This document shows positions 12,925 through 19,790 of a stretch of 21,276 nt of DNA, piece by piece. A program made the position numbers and the translations under genes. The stretch's first letter is position 1. Each line of letters opens with the position of its first letter. Under the pieces are notes generated by a model. It was not told the DNA's origin, did not search any database, and saw only the letters and a list, made by a program, of their open reading frames with translations. Source of the stretch: a virus; the IMG/VR virus record IMGVR_UViG_3300021963_000767, positions 1 to 21,276 of that record, one strand, 5' to 3'.

Positions 12925-13845
12925 TCAGTATCCGTCCTTGATTTCGTCTGCGTAAAGCATCTTTAATTCCTGTAATGTTACTTTTAGAGTAGTTGCTACT
13001 GGAGACCCATCTGTATATGTTGACCAAGCTCCATCTGGAGTATAAGAAATGTCTAAATCTGTTATGGCACATGGTTTAAATTGAGTTACATTTGGGTTTG
13101 GACTATTTCCAGTCATAAATGTAACATCTACTATTGCTGGCACTTTAACAAATGATGCTACGCTATCGGTACCGACATTTCCAAATGTTGGAAGTGTTGC
13201 ATATTTAAATGATGTTATAATATCCTTTATTGCTTTTGCTTCTGTATTATCTTCTGGAACCATTTTAAATTCTAAACTAAATCCTCTCATCTTTGGACCT
13301 TTGTATAATACTTCTGTATTTGGATTTAATATTTGTCCAGTTATACCAGCGTAAATATCATTCACTGATACATTGCCAAAGTTTGTTGCTCGCAAAGCTT
13401 CTGATAATGCTTTTGCTACTATTGTGCCTTTACTAGTAGCATTTTTTATAGAGTCACCGACAGTGTTAAAAAACTCACCCAGTGCTTCTGCTGGTTTACT
13501 ATCGAATGCTTTTCCTGCAGATCCTAACGCTCCTCTTGCGATATTACTAATATTCATATCATCCCACTGTGCTCCATATTGCACACTCACATCTTGTGGC
13601 ATGTATAAGTATAGTGTACCGCCCTTTTTTTGTCCTATTCCTATTCCGTCGCCAACACTTCGGTTATACGCTGATATACCACCTCGTTCAAATCCTTGTG
13701 AGCTGAATGGCGGACGGTATTCATAAAATTCTATTTTAACGTAGTCAGAGTCGCTATTCAATACCTGATTTGGGTATCTTATTTGAGCAGAGGATGGCCA
13801 ACCTCCACCTCCACCAACATTACTAACTTGTGTTTTAGTCCTCAT
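12925..13845 (-). CDS. 48: Baseplate tail-tube cap gp48
   Basis: A 306-aa gp48, the cap on the baseplate hub from which the tail tube grows. Typical elements are the early IRYPNQVLNSDSDYVKIEFYE-type beta segment, GGTLYLYMPQDVSVQYGAQWD (a segment near residue 75), the central alanine-rich helical part, YKGPKMRGFSLEFKMVPE and the C-terminal KVTLQELKMLYADEI. Its ATG overlaps the upstream stop (ATGA at 13845-13842). In T4, gene 48 neighbours gene 54; here a tail-tube-like gene lies about 1.1 kb away on the other strand, so part of the tail cluster seems inverted compared with T4. Confidence 0.9.
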   Translation of the reverse strand: MRTKTQVSNVGGGGGWPSSAQIRYPNQVLNSDSDYVKIEFYEYRPPFSSQGFERGGISAYNRSVGDGIGIGQKKGGTLYLYMPQDVSVQYGAQWDDMNISNIARGALGSAGKAFDSKPAEALGEFFNTVGDSIKNATSKGTIVAKALSEALRATNFGNVSVNDIYAGITGQILNPNTEVLYKGPKMRGFSLEFKMVPEDNTEAKAIKDIITSFKYATLPTFGNVGTDSVASFVKVPAIVDVTFMTGNSPNPNVTQFKPCAITDLDISYTPDGAWSTYTDGSPVATTLKVTLQELKMLYADEIKDGY

Positions 13846-14519
13846 TCTACGTCCTCGATATCTGTTGGTTTGCCGTATCCTTTAATGATTCTCTTTGCTT
13901 TGAATTTTGTATAGAATTTTTCGTTAGTCTCTTTCCATACATCAACAGATTTATATGGCACTAACACGCCACCTTTGTTTTTAACGAAACTTTCAACAGG
14001 TAATGCTATAGAGGTCTCCCATTCCACTGAAGCTAGGTCAAGAAGAAATCCATTTATATGGTCCGTTATATATTTATGAATGATACAGGAAGGAAAGTTA
14101 ATCTTTCCTTCCATCAAGTCCGCAACTATCTTCAATCTTTTATTTGGATGGACATAGTGTAGGTTAGCAGCAATGAAGTGGTCTTTACTTGCTCTCAATA
14201 CATATGCTAGAGGAAACTCGTCGTAGTATGGAAGATACTTAGATACAGCTTTGTATTCAAACAAAAATAGTCTTCCCTGTCTAGCAAATCTTCTTAGCTC
14301 ATTTTTATCTTGTTGCTCCTCATCTTGCACTCTGTCTCTTCTCTCTTCCTTGACAGTTTTTTCAGGATGTTTTTTATATTCAAGAGCTATCTTCTTAACG
14401 TTTTGTCTATACCAAGACCAAGTTTTATCTTCACCTCCAGTGAGCTTCTGCACACGCTCAAAGATAGTTTCGTAATTTTTTCCAGAAGACTTAGTATCTT
14501 TTCCGAATCCTTTTGCCAT
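13842..14519 (-). CDS. Phage structural or packaging protein, possibly gp2-like DNA end protector
   Basis: A 225-aa basic protein: highly charged N-terminal region (EKTVKEERRDRVQDEEQQDK, 53-72), then GRLFLFEYKAVSKYLPYYDEFP, HFIAANLHYVHPNKRL and a C-terminal KAKRIIKGYG. The combination of a short chain-start (GxLYxFxY), LPYYDxFP and NLHYxxPxxR resembles proteins that I recall being labelled DNA end protector (gp2) in T4-like phages. Synteny agrees: T4 has 2, 4 and 53 side by side, and here this gene lies between gp4 and gp48/gp53. The assignment is tentative; the alternative is an unrelated baseplate accessory protein. Confidence 0.6.
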   Translation of the reverse strand: MAKGFGKDTKSSGKNYETIFERVQKLTGGEDKTWSWYRQNVKKIALEYKKHPEKTVKEERRDRVQDEEQQDKNELRRFARQGRLFLFEYKAVSKYLPYYDEFPLAYVLRASKDHFIAANLHYVHPNKRLKIVADLMEGKINFPSCIIHKYITDHINGFLLDLASVEWETSIALPVESFVKNKGGVLVPYKSVDVWKETNEKFYTKFKAKRIIKGYGKPTDIEDVE

Positions 14520-14520
14520 C

Positions 14521-14955
14521 TTAGATTCCTAAATGATCTTCCGTGAGTATAAGAAATTCCATACGTCTATCTTCGCACCATTCTTTTGCTGCCTCCCACT
14601 TCGCTCTATTCTTACAATAGGTTAGCACCTTATCTTTATAAACTTTTGTTTGTTTTTTCTGTGGGTCTGGTGGGACAGTTTGTTTCTTGGGTTTGATTTC
14701 AATTAGATACTTTTTAATCTCACCACTCTTCGTCTGCAACTTAATGTAGAAGTCAACGTAGTAACGATGCACTCTACCATCTAGTGGTGAGCGATAAGGT
14801 ATCACACATTCTTCACTACCCCATTGTAATATGTTAGGATTGTTATCACAGAATATCATAAACTTTCTTTCCCAAAGAGAACGATAGATGATGTTCATCG
14901 GATTCCCTTTGTATTTCTGTGGATTTACTGGTCTGTATTTCCCAGAGTACGCCAT
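14521..14955 (-). CDS. 4: Head completion protein gp4 (nuclease-fold)
   Basis: A 144-aa homologue of T4 gp4 (gp50/65 class) needed to finish DNA-filled heads. YSGKYRPVNPQKYKGN at the start, IIYRSLWERKFMIFCD (23-38), the RYYVDFYIK strand with its Asp near residue 69, and the IEIKPKKQ strand (Glu and Lys near 86-88) fit a TnsA/PD-(D/E)XK-like nuclease fold with D...ExK residues. The match in length and order to T4 gp4 is close. The start codon overlaps a late motif read in the opposite direction. AGGAGGG lies 14-16 nt upstream on the minus strand, an unusually long spacing. Confidence 0.93.
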   Translation of the reverse strand: MAYSGKYRPVNPQKYKGNPMNIIYRSLWERKFMIFCDNNPNILQWGSEECVIPYRSPLDGRVHRYYVDFYIKLQTKSGEIKKYLIEIKPKKQTVPPDPQKKQTKVYKDKVLTYCKNRAKWEAAKEWCEDRRMEFLILTEDHLGI

Positions 14956-14960
14956 AAATA
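14953..14960 (+). promoter_or_regulatory. Late promoter, rightward
   Basis: CATAAATA fits NATAAATA and overlaps the gp4 start codon region of the opposite strand. Transcription would begin near 14966-14968, giving a leader of about 20 nt for the tail-tube-like gene at 14988. No Shine-Dalgarno can be seen in that leader. Confidence 0.6.
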
Positions 14961-14980
14961 ATATATAATGTCCCTCCTAA

Positions 14981-14988
14981 TATTTAGA
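14981..14988 (-). promoter_or_regulatory. Late-promoter-like site, leftward
   Basis: Read on the minus strand, TCTAAATA matches TATAAATA at 7 of 8 positions and touches the first base of the rightward gene's ATG. It would drive gp4, the gp2-like gene, gp48 and gp53. Confidence 0.45.
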
Positions 14989-15632
14989 TGGCGTCTATCA
15001 AACAATTTTTATCTGCGGTTGCAAAATCTGGTGGAGTTGCTTACTCAAATACTTATGAAGTAAAGTTTGGACAACTTGGGGCTGCTGCCGAAGAAGAGAT
15101 ACGAAAAGCAGGATTCACTAGAAGCAGTAGTATTGGTGGCGCTGAAAGTCTACTTACATGGTTATGTGAGGAAGCGTCATTACCTGGAATGATGGCCAAC
15201 ACAGGACAAACTACAGGAAAATATCTGGGCGAAGGACAAGTAAATTATGCACATACAAAATCGTATCAAGATCTCACTCTCGGGTGGACATGTGATGCAA
15301 ACTTACTTCCATTAAAATTTTTAAATGGGTGGATGAGAGCAATTTTTTCGGAAAGTGATGGAAATCCAGGAAGATATACTACTACTAGATTGAATTACCC
15401 AGTTGATTATATGTGTCGCACAATGACTATTCTTAAAGCGGAAAGAAATGGTAGTGATACTTTAGGAAGACAAGCAGGTAAATATACTTTCAATGAGGTA
15501 TGGCCTTATGCTATTCAAAGCACTCCAGTATCATATGGATCTTCTCAACTTTTAAAAGTTACTGCCAGTTTTTATTATAGGAATTGGGCATTTACTGGAC
15601 TCAGTGGTGCTGGATCAGTAGGAGGAAACTAA
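14988..15632 (+). CDS. Tail-tube-family protein (gp54/gp19-like)
   Basis: A 214-aa protein with the T4 gp19 tail-tube pattern: SNTYEVKFG early, LCEEASLPGMM (about 59-69), NYAHTKSYQDLTLGWTC for the central strands, LKFLNGWMRAIF, and a C-terminal block EVWPYAIQSTPVSYGSSQ then VTASFYYRNWAF, which corresponds to the Trp-Pro and antiparallel strands of tail-tube subunits. Because it lies with the baseplate hub and gp48 genes, the tube initiator gp54 is the more likely identity, but gp19 itself is possible. The start ATG has no ribosome site; GGAGG-like bases nearby belong to the other strand. Confidence 0.78.
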   Translation: MASIKQFLSAVAKSGGVAYSNTYEVKFGQLGAAAEEEIRKAGFTRSSSIGGAESLLTWLCEEASLPGMMANTGQTTGKYLGEGQVNYAHTKSYQDLTLGWTCDANLLPLKFLNGWMRAIFSESDGNPGRYTTTRLNYPVDYMCRTMTILKAERNGSDTLGRQAGKYTFNEVWPYAIQSTPVSYGSSQLLKVTASFYYRNWAFTGLSGAGSVGGN

Positions 15633-15674
15633 TAAAAAATTTTTAACTATATAATATTATAAAGGAGTTAAATT

Positions 15675-16391
15675 ATGTCTTTACCAAAGCCCCCAGTGCC
15701 AACATATGAGTTGCAACTTCCCTCATCTGGCAAGACAATTAAATACAGACCATTCCTAGTTAAAGAAGAAAAGATTCTTCTGATGGCAACGGAGAGTCAA
15801 GATGATAAAGAGATTCGTAATGCTATTATTGAAACACTGAAGTCTTGCATTACTACCAGAGGCATCAAGGTCGATGAGTTGCCTATGTTTGATTTAGAAT
15901 ATGTCTTCTTGAGAATTAGGTCTAAGTCTGTAGGCGAAATCGTTGAGATGATTTTCACTGCTAAGGATGATGGAGAGACATCTATTCCATACAAGTTAAA
16001 TCTTGAGGAAGTAGATGTTATCAAACCAGAAGGTCATGATAAAAAAGTGATGCTAACTGATAATGCTGGTTTGATTATGAAGTATCCTGGCATGGAGCAG
16101 TTTATTACATCTCAAATCTTACAGAAAGAGCAGTCAACTCAAGAAATATTTGATGTCATTGTTGATTGCGTTGAGCAAATTTTTGACGGTGATGAGGTAT
16201 GGGAAGGGTCGAGTCTTTCTAAGAAGGATATCTCTGATTACCTTGAGGGTCTAACAAGCAAACAGTTTGAAGCAATTCAAAACTTCTTTGCCACCATGCC
16301 TAAGGTATCTCATACATTTAAGTTGAAGAATCCTAAGACAGGTGTTGAATCTGAGTATACTCTTGAGGGGCTCACAAATTTTTTCGCATAA
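15675..16391 (+). CDS. 26: gp26-type baseplate hub assembly protein (tail chaperone-like)
   Basis: A 238-aa member of the T4 gp26 (T4_baseplate) family: MSLPKPPVPTYELQLPSSGK, YRPFLVKEEKILLMA (about 25-39), IRNAIIETLKSCI, LPMFDLEYVFLRIRSKSVGE (63-100 region), and a C-terminal half with LEGLTSKQFEAIQNFFATMP. AAAGGAG (15661-15667) is 7 nt before the ATG. In T4 gp26 is needed for hub assembly. Its position right before a tape-measure-like gene is the place that tail-assembly chaperones hold in many phages. The last codons contain a -1 slippery heptamer and the frame can continue for another 59 codons (see the frameshift entries). Confidence 0.9.
   Translation: MSLPKPPVPTYELQLPSSGKTIKYRPFLVKEEKILLMATESQDDKEIRNAIIETLKSCITTRGIKVDELPMFDLEYVFLRIRSKSVGEIVEMIFTAKDDGETSIPYKLNLEEVDVIKPEGHDKKVMLTDNAGLIMKYPGMEQFITSQILQKEQSTQEIFDVIVDCVEQIFDGDEVWEGSSLSKKDISDYLEGLTSKQFEAIQNFFATMPKVSHTFKLKNPKTGVESEYTLEGLTNFFA
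16376..16382 (+). promoter_or_regulatory. Predicted -1 ribosomal frameshift site
   Basis: The heptamer A-AAT-TTT, in the gp26 frame, is a canonical X-XXY-YYZ slippery site, three codons before the gp26 stop. A Shine-Dalgarno-like GAGGGG at 16365-16370 ends 5 nt before it, at the distance known to stimulate -1 shifts in bacterial dnaX. After slipping, ribosomes enter the -1 frame, which is closed just upstream by TGA (16364-16366) and open downstream to 16561. I saw no convincing downstream hairpin. Confidence 0.7.
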
Positions 16392-16561
16392 GTCTCTTCC
16401 ATGAAAATCTCGCTAACTTTTATCAAACTAATTTCAATTTAATGTATCACCATAAGTTTTCATTAACTGAATTAGATAATATGATACCTTGGGAGAGAGA
16501 AGTTTATGTTGCTATGCTTAGTAATTATCTAGAAGAGCAAAAGAATAGTCAACAACAATGA
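16382..16561 (+). CDS. C-terminal extension of gp26 made by -1 frameshift
   Basis: Fifty-nine codons in the -1 frame, starting FRISLFHENLANFYQ, then MYHHKFSLTELDNMIPWERE and VYVAMLSNYLEEQKN. The block with PWERE-VY-AML-YLEE resembles the T part of G-T tail assembly chaperones. The first ATG in this frame (16442) has no ribosome site, so independent translation is unlikely. With gp26 it would give a 295-aa fusion. The stop overlaps the ATG of the tape-measure-like gene (ATGA at 16558). The region fills what would otherwise be a 166-nt gap. Confidence 0.7.
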   Translation, partial: FRISLFHENLANFYQTNFNLMYHHKFSLTELDNMIPWEREVYVAMLSNYLEEQKNSQQQ

Positions 16562-19500
16562 ACCCAGCACAACCACCAGAAGGAATACTAGATCCCCAAC
16601 AACCTTATTGGCCTGCTGATAGGGTTGGTGAGGTTACTTGGTTGCGTCTGAAAGGTAAGCTGACTGGCAGACCAGTGCCAGGATTGAGTGAAAACTTTAC
16701 ATCGTATGTAAAACTTGGTGATGCTGATGCTGATAGATTGATTGCAAACATCAAAAAGTATGGTCAGTATCCACAAGTTAATCAAAATGATAAGTATGGT
16801 GGTGCATACAACAATGAAGCATATCAGAAGTGGTTGGTAGAAGAGTTTCTTGAGAAACCATTTCGTGAGGAAGTAAATGAAAAGATTGATGCTAAGACAG
16901 AGCAGGTATTAAACAGAGTATTTCCTGAAGCACAAGAAGAAATTAAGGAAGCAGAAACTAAATCAGAAGTTGCTGCTGTCATAGAAGATAAGGTAGAAGT
17001 ATTAGAAGCAATTAAGGAGGATATGAATCCTCCTCGTAGTGAGTATCAAAGACCTGCTGATCCTTGGGAGGGAAGTGAAACTGTTCCTAAGACTGAGAAA
17101 AAAAAGAAAAAACCTTCCAGAAGAAAACTTAAGAGACCTAAGAATACAGTTAAGAAAAAAAAGAAACCAAAAGCACCCTCAGCTGGCGGTAATGAACCAC
17201 CTACGCCACCAAGTAGAAGAAAGCGTCTCGGTAGAATGCTTGGTGGCGGTCTTAAGAAGACTGGATCTTATATAGGTAAAACATTATTCTCTGGAGGGTC
17301 AGCAGGGGGTGGAGGAAGCAGCGCAGAAGGTGAAGGTCCATCTTTATTATCACTTGGATCCTGGTTAGGTAAAAAAGTGAACAAGGCATTCCAAGATGCC
17401 AAAGAGCAGAAAGAAAGAGCATTAGAAGCACAGTCTAATGGCGCTGATATACCTCAAGAAGTATTAGAGCCTGGATATTTTATCAAGAAGTCTATAGGTT
17501 ATCAGTTTGGTGGACAAGCATTTGATAAAACATTTGGGGCATTCATTGAGAGTATGCCATCTAAACAATCCAAATCTAAAGCAGGATTTGGAGACCAATT
17601 TGACTATGGAGATTCAGACCCCAAGAAGAAAAAGAAAGCAAACGAGATACGTGATTTAGCAACTGGATTTAAAAAAGTATCTGCTGCTTTAGGAGTAATT
17701 AACAGTCAAATAACAAAACAGACACAGACATTAGAGCAACTTGTTAATGCCAGTGAAAGAAATTCAGATTTATTAGAAGGTATATTAACATCTATATCTA
17801 AGATGGTTGGTGTTGAAATTGATTCTGGGTCTGATGAAGCAATGGCACAACAGGCTGCTCCTGGTGATGTGAATATCCCATCTATTGATTTTAGTGGTTT
17901 ACTTGGCAAGTCTGAAGGTGGATTAGATTGGTTTGATTTGTTGATGGCAGCAGATGATACTAGAGATATTGCAAAGAAAATAAAGGGAGGTGGTCAGAGG
18001 TCTACTACCAGAAGAAGTGGTCCTAAAATAACAGGTGATGTGCCAAAGAGAAACAGGTTTAAAATGTCTTCTTTTGGTAGGAGAATGAAGTTTTCTGAAG
18101 GTGCTGCATCTGTCGGAGCCACAGTCCCAGCATTGATAGGAGAAGCTGGTCCTGAGATGCTTATCAGGGGCGCTGCTCCAAAAAAACTCGCTGAAGGTGG
18201 TGTCATACAGGGCACTGGTAGTAACATTCTTGCTACTGGTCTGGGCGCTGCTGGAGATTTGATGAAGAAAGTGCAACCATTTGCTAACGTAATGGAGATG
18301 CCGTTTAAAGTAATTGGTGCTCAAATATCTGGCGCTCTCGCTAGTTTAGTAAGTGCTGCTGGTCCTTTTAGTGGAGTCATTGCTAAGATGTTTTCTCCTT
18401 TACTGGGAGGATTGGCAACATTATTTGGTTTAAATCAAGGAGCATTTGCTGCTGAAATTAATTCGGCTGCCATGACAGAAGAGCAGGGTGCTAAAGAATT
18501 AACCAAATTCTTTGCTAATTTTTTCAGATGGTTGGGAATTAATTTGGGTGACGGAAATCAAAATACTGCAGCTGATCCGCCACCAGGAGGATATGTTCCT
18601 ATTGATTGGAAACAAGATCCAGCATTTGGAGAAGCAGTTAACAAAGTTGCTCAGTATTTTAATATCAATGCTGGAGATTTGATGGGATTAATGGCATCTG
18701 AATCTGGATTGAATCCTGCGTCGGACAATGGATCGCGCACTGGATTAATTCAAATGGGGGACAGTCAAGCAAGAGCTGCTGGCACTACAAGAGATGCTCT
18801 GAGAAAAATGTCTAGGGCAGAGCAGATGCCATTTGTGCAAAAGTATTTGGAGAATGCAAAACTCCCCAAAGGTGCTTCTGCTGGGCAATTATATACGGCA
18901 GTTTTCTTACCAGCATTTGTTGGAGCTCCAGATGATTCGGTTGTTGCTACACAATCTGGCACAGGAATCGTTAGTGGTTACGGAAATTTTTCTGCGTCTG
19001 AAGTTAAGGGATGGTATGCTGAAAATGCGGGTCTTGATAAAGATCCTGCAGATGGTAAGATAACAATTAAAGAATTAGGAGAAAGAATACGACTGAAGAA
19101 AAAAGAATTTGGTATTTCTGCTGCTCGTGGAACTGCACAAACTATCTCTTCTGATTTTTCTAGTCAGATTCGTGGATTGTTTGAGATATCTGGACCCCCA
19201 ACAGGATATATTGTTCCTCCAAAATATACTGCAGGACAATCTGTAATAGGTCATGGCACTGAATTGCTGGCACAAGTGGGCAATAAAATGTTAATTGCTC
19301 CTATACAAAATAAAGCATTTGATGTTTATAAAGATCCAGCAAAAGCATTTAATAGATATGAAGAGATAGCAAGACAAGGCGGAATACAAGTTGCTGGTTT
19401 TGTTGATTTGATGGATCGTATAATATTTGGTGCCCCCAAAAAAGGACCATCTAATCTTAGATATCAAACTGGACCCAGAGATGCCATAGAGGCAATTGGT

Positions 19501-19767
19501 GGAAAATATTATGCTCCTTATGGTCCAGATTCATCATTCAAACCAGTAAGAGAGGCATCATTGCCGCAGGGAAATGTGATGCCACTGCCAATCCCTAAGG
19601 ATACTGTTAGTGGCACTTCGGTTGCTATGGTGCAAACAATTACTCCTGTGATACAGCAGGTGCCAGTTTATATTAAGGGTGATACTCAATACATTAACGT
19701 TCCTGCAAATCCTTTGGTTGCTGCTAGAGAAAAAGCAAGACTATCTCATTACACATCTATAACCTAA
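16558..19767 (+). CDS. Tape-measure-like tail protein with lysozyme/transglycosylase-like domain
   Basis: A 1069-aa protein. Residues 1-180 are mixed and charged, 180-205 a lysine-rich linker, 210-290 Gly/Ser-rich with EGEGPSLLSLGSWLGKK, and about 375-420 a helical region (LGVINSQITKQTQTLEQL). VPALIGEAGPEMLI (about 522-535) is the phrase common in the C-terminal parts of tape-measure proteins. Residues of about 690-800 form a lytic-transglycosylase or lysozyme-like domain: LMASESGLNP with likely catalytic E715, then GLIQMGDSQA. This domain would open the peptidoglycan during DNA injection. The gene lies directly after gp26 and its frameshift extension, as tape measures do after their chaperones. 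T4 gp29 is only 590 aa, so direct equivalence is uncertain. Confidence 0.75.
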   Translation: MNPAQPPEGILDPQQPYWPADRVGEVTWLRLKGKLTGRPVPGLSENFTSYVKLGDADADRLIANIKKYGQYPQVNQNDKYGGAYNNEAYQKWLVEEFLEKPFREEVNEKIDAKTEQVLNRVFPEAQEEIKEAETKSEVAAVIEDKVEVLEAIKEDMNPPRSEYQRPADPWEGSETVPKTEKKKKKPSRRKLKRPKNTVKKKKKPKAPSAGGNEPPTPPSRRKRLGRMLGGGLKKTGSYIGKTLFSGGSAGGGGSSAEGEGPSLLSLGSWLGKKVNKAFQDAKEQKERALEAQSNGADIPQEVLEPGYFIKKSIGYQFGGQAFDKTFGAFIESMPSKQSKSKAGFGDQFDYGDSDPKKKKKANEIRDLATGFKKVSAALGVINSQITKQTQTLEQLVNASERNSDLLEGILTSISKMVGVEIDSGSDEAMAQQAAPGDVNIPSIDFSGLLGKSEGGLDWFDLLMAADDTRDIAKKIKGGGQRSTTRRSGPKITGDVPKRNRFKMSSFGRRMKFSEGAASVGATVPALIGEAGPEMLIRGAAPKKLAEGGVIQGTGSNILATGLGAAGDLMKKVQPFANVMEMPFKVIGAQISGALASLVSAAGPFSGVIAKMFSPLLGGLATLFGLNQGAFAAEINSAAMTEEQGAKELTKFFANFFRWLGINLGDGNQNTAADPPPGGYVPIDWKQDPAFGEAVNKVAQYFNINAGDLMGLMASESGLNPASDNGSRTGLIQMGDSQARAAGTTRDALRKMSRAEQMPFVQKYLENAKLPKGASAGQLYTAVFLPAFVGAPDDSVVATQSGTGIVSGYGNFSASEVKGWYAENAGLDKDPADGKITIKELGERIRLKKKEFGISAARGTAQTISSDFSSQIRGLFEISGPPTGYIVPPKYTAGQSVIGHGTELLAQVGNKMLIAPIQNKAFDVYKDPAKAFNRYEEIARQGGIQVAGFVDLMDRIIFGAPKKGPSNLRYQTGPRDAIEAIGGKYYAPYGPDSSFKPVREASLPQGNVMPLPIPKDTVSGTSVAMVQTITPVIQQVPVYIKGDTQYINVPANPLVAAREKARLSHYTSIT

Positions 19768-19790
19768 ATATCACAGGGAGATTTTAACTA

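Noticed and set aside
14070-14078. CATAAATA motif on the minus strand within the gp2-like gene
   Set aside because: Internal to a gene and over 200 nt from the next start; likely chance in AT-rich DNA.
17994-18227. Minus-strand 77-codon frame
   Set aside because: Antisense to the Gly/Pro-rich part of the tape-measure-like gene; composition mirrors the sense codons.
18765-18962. Minus-strand open frames in the tape-measure-like gene
   Set aside because: Short antisense shadows without start signals.
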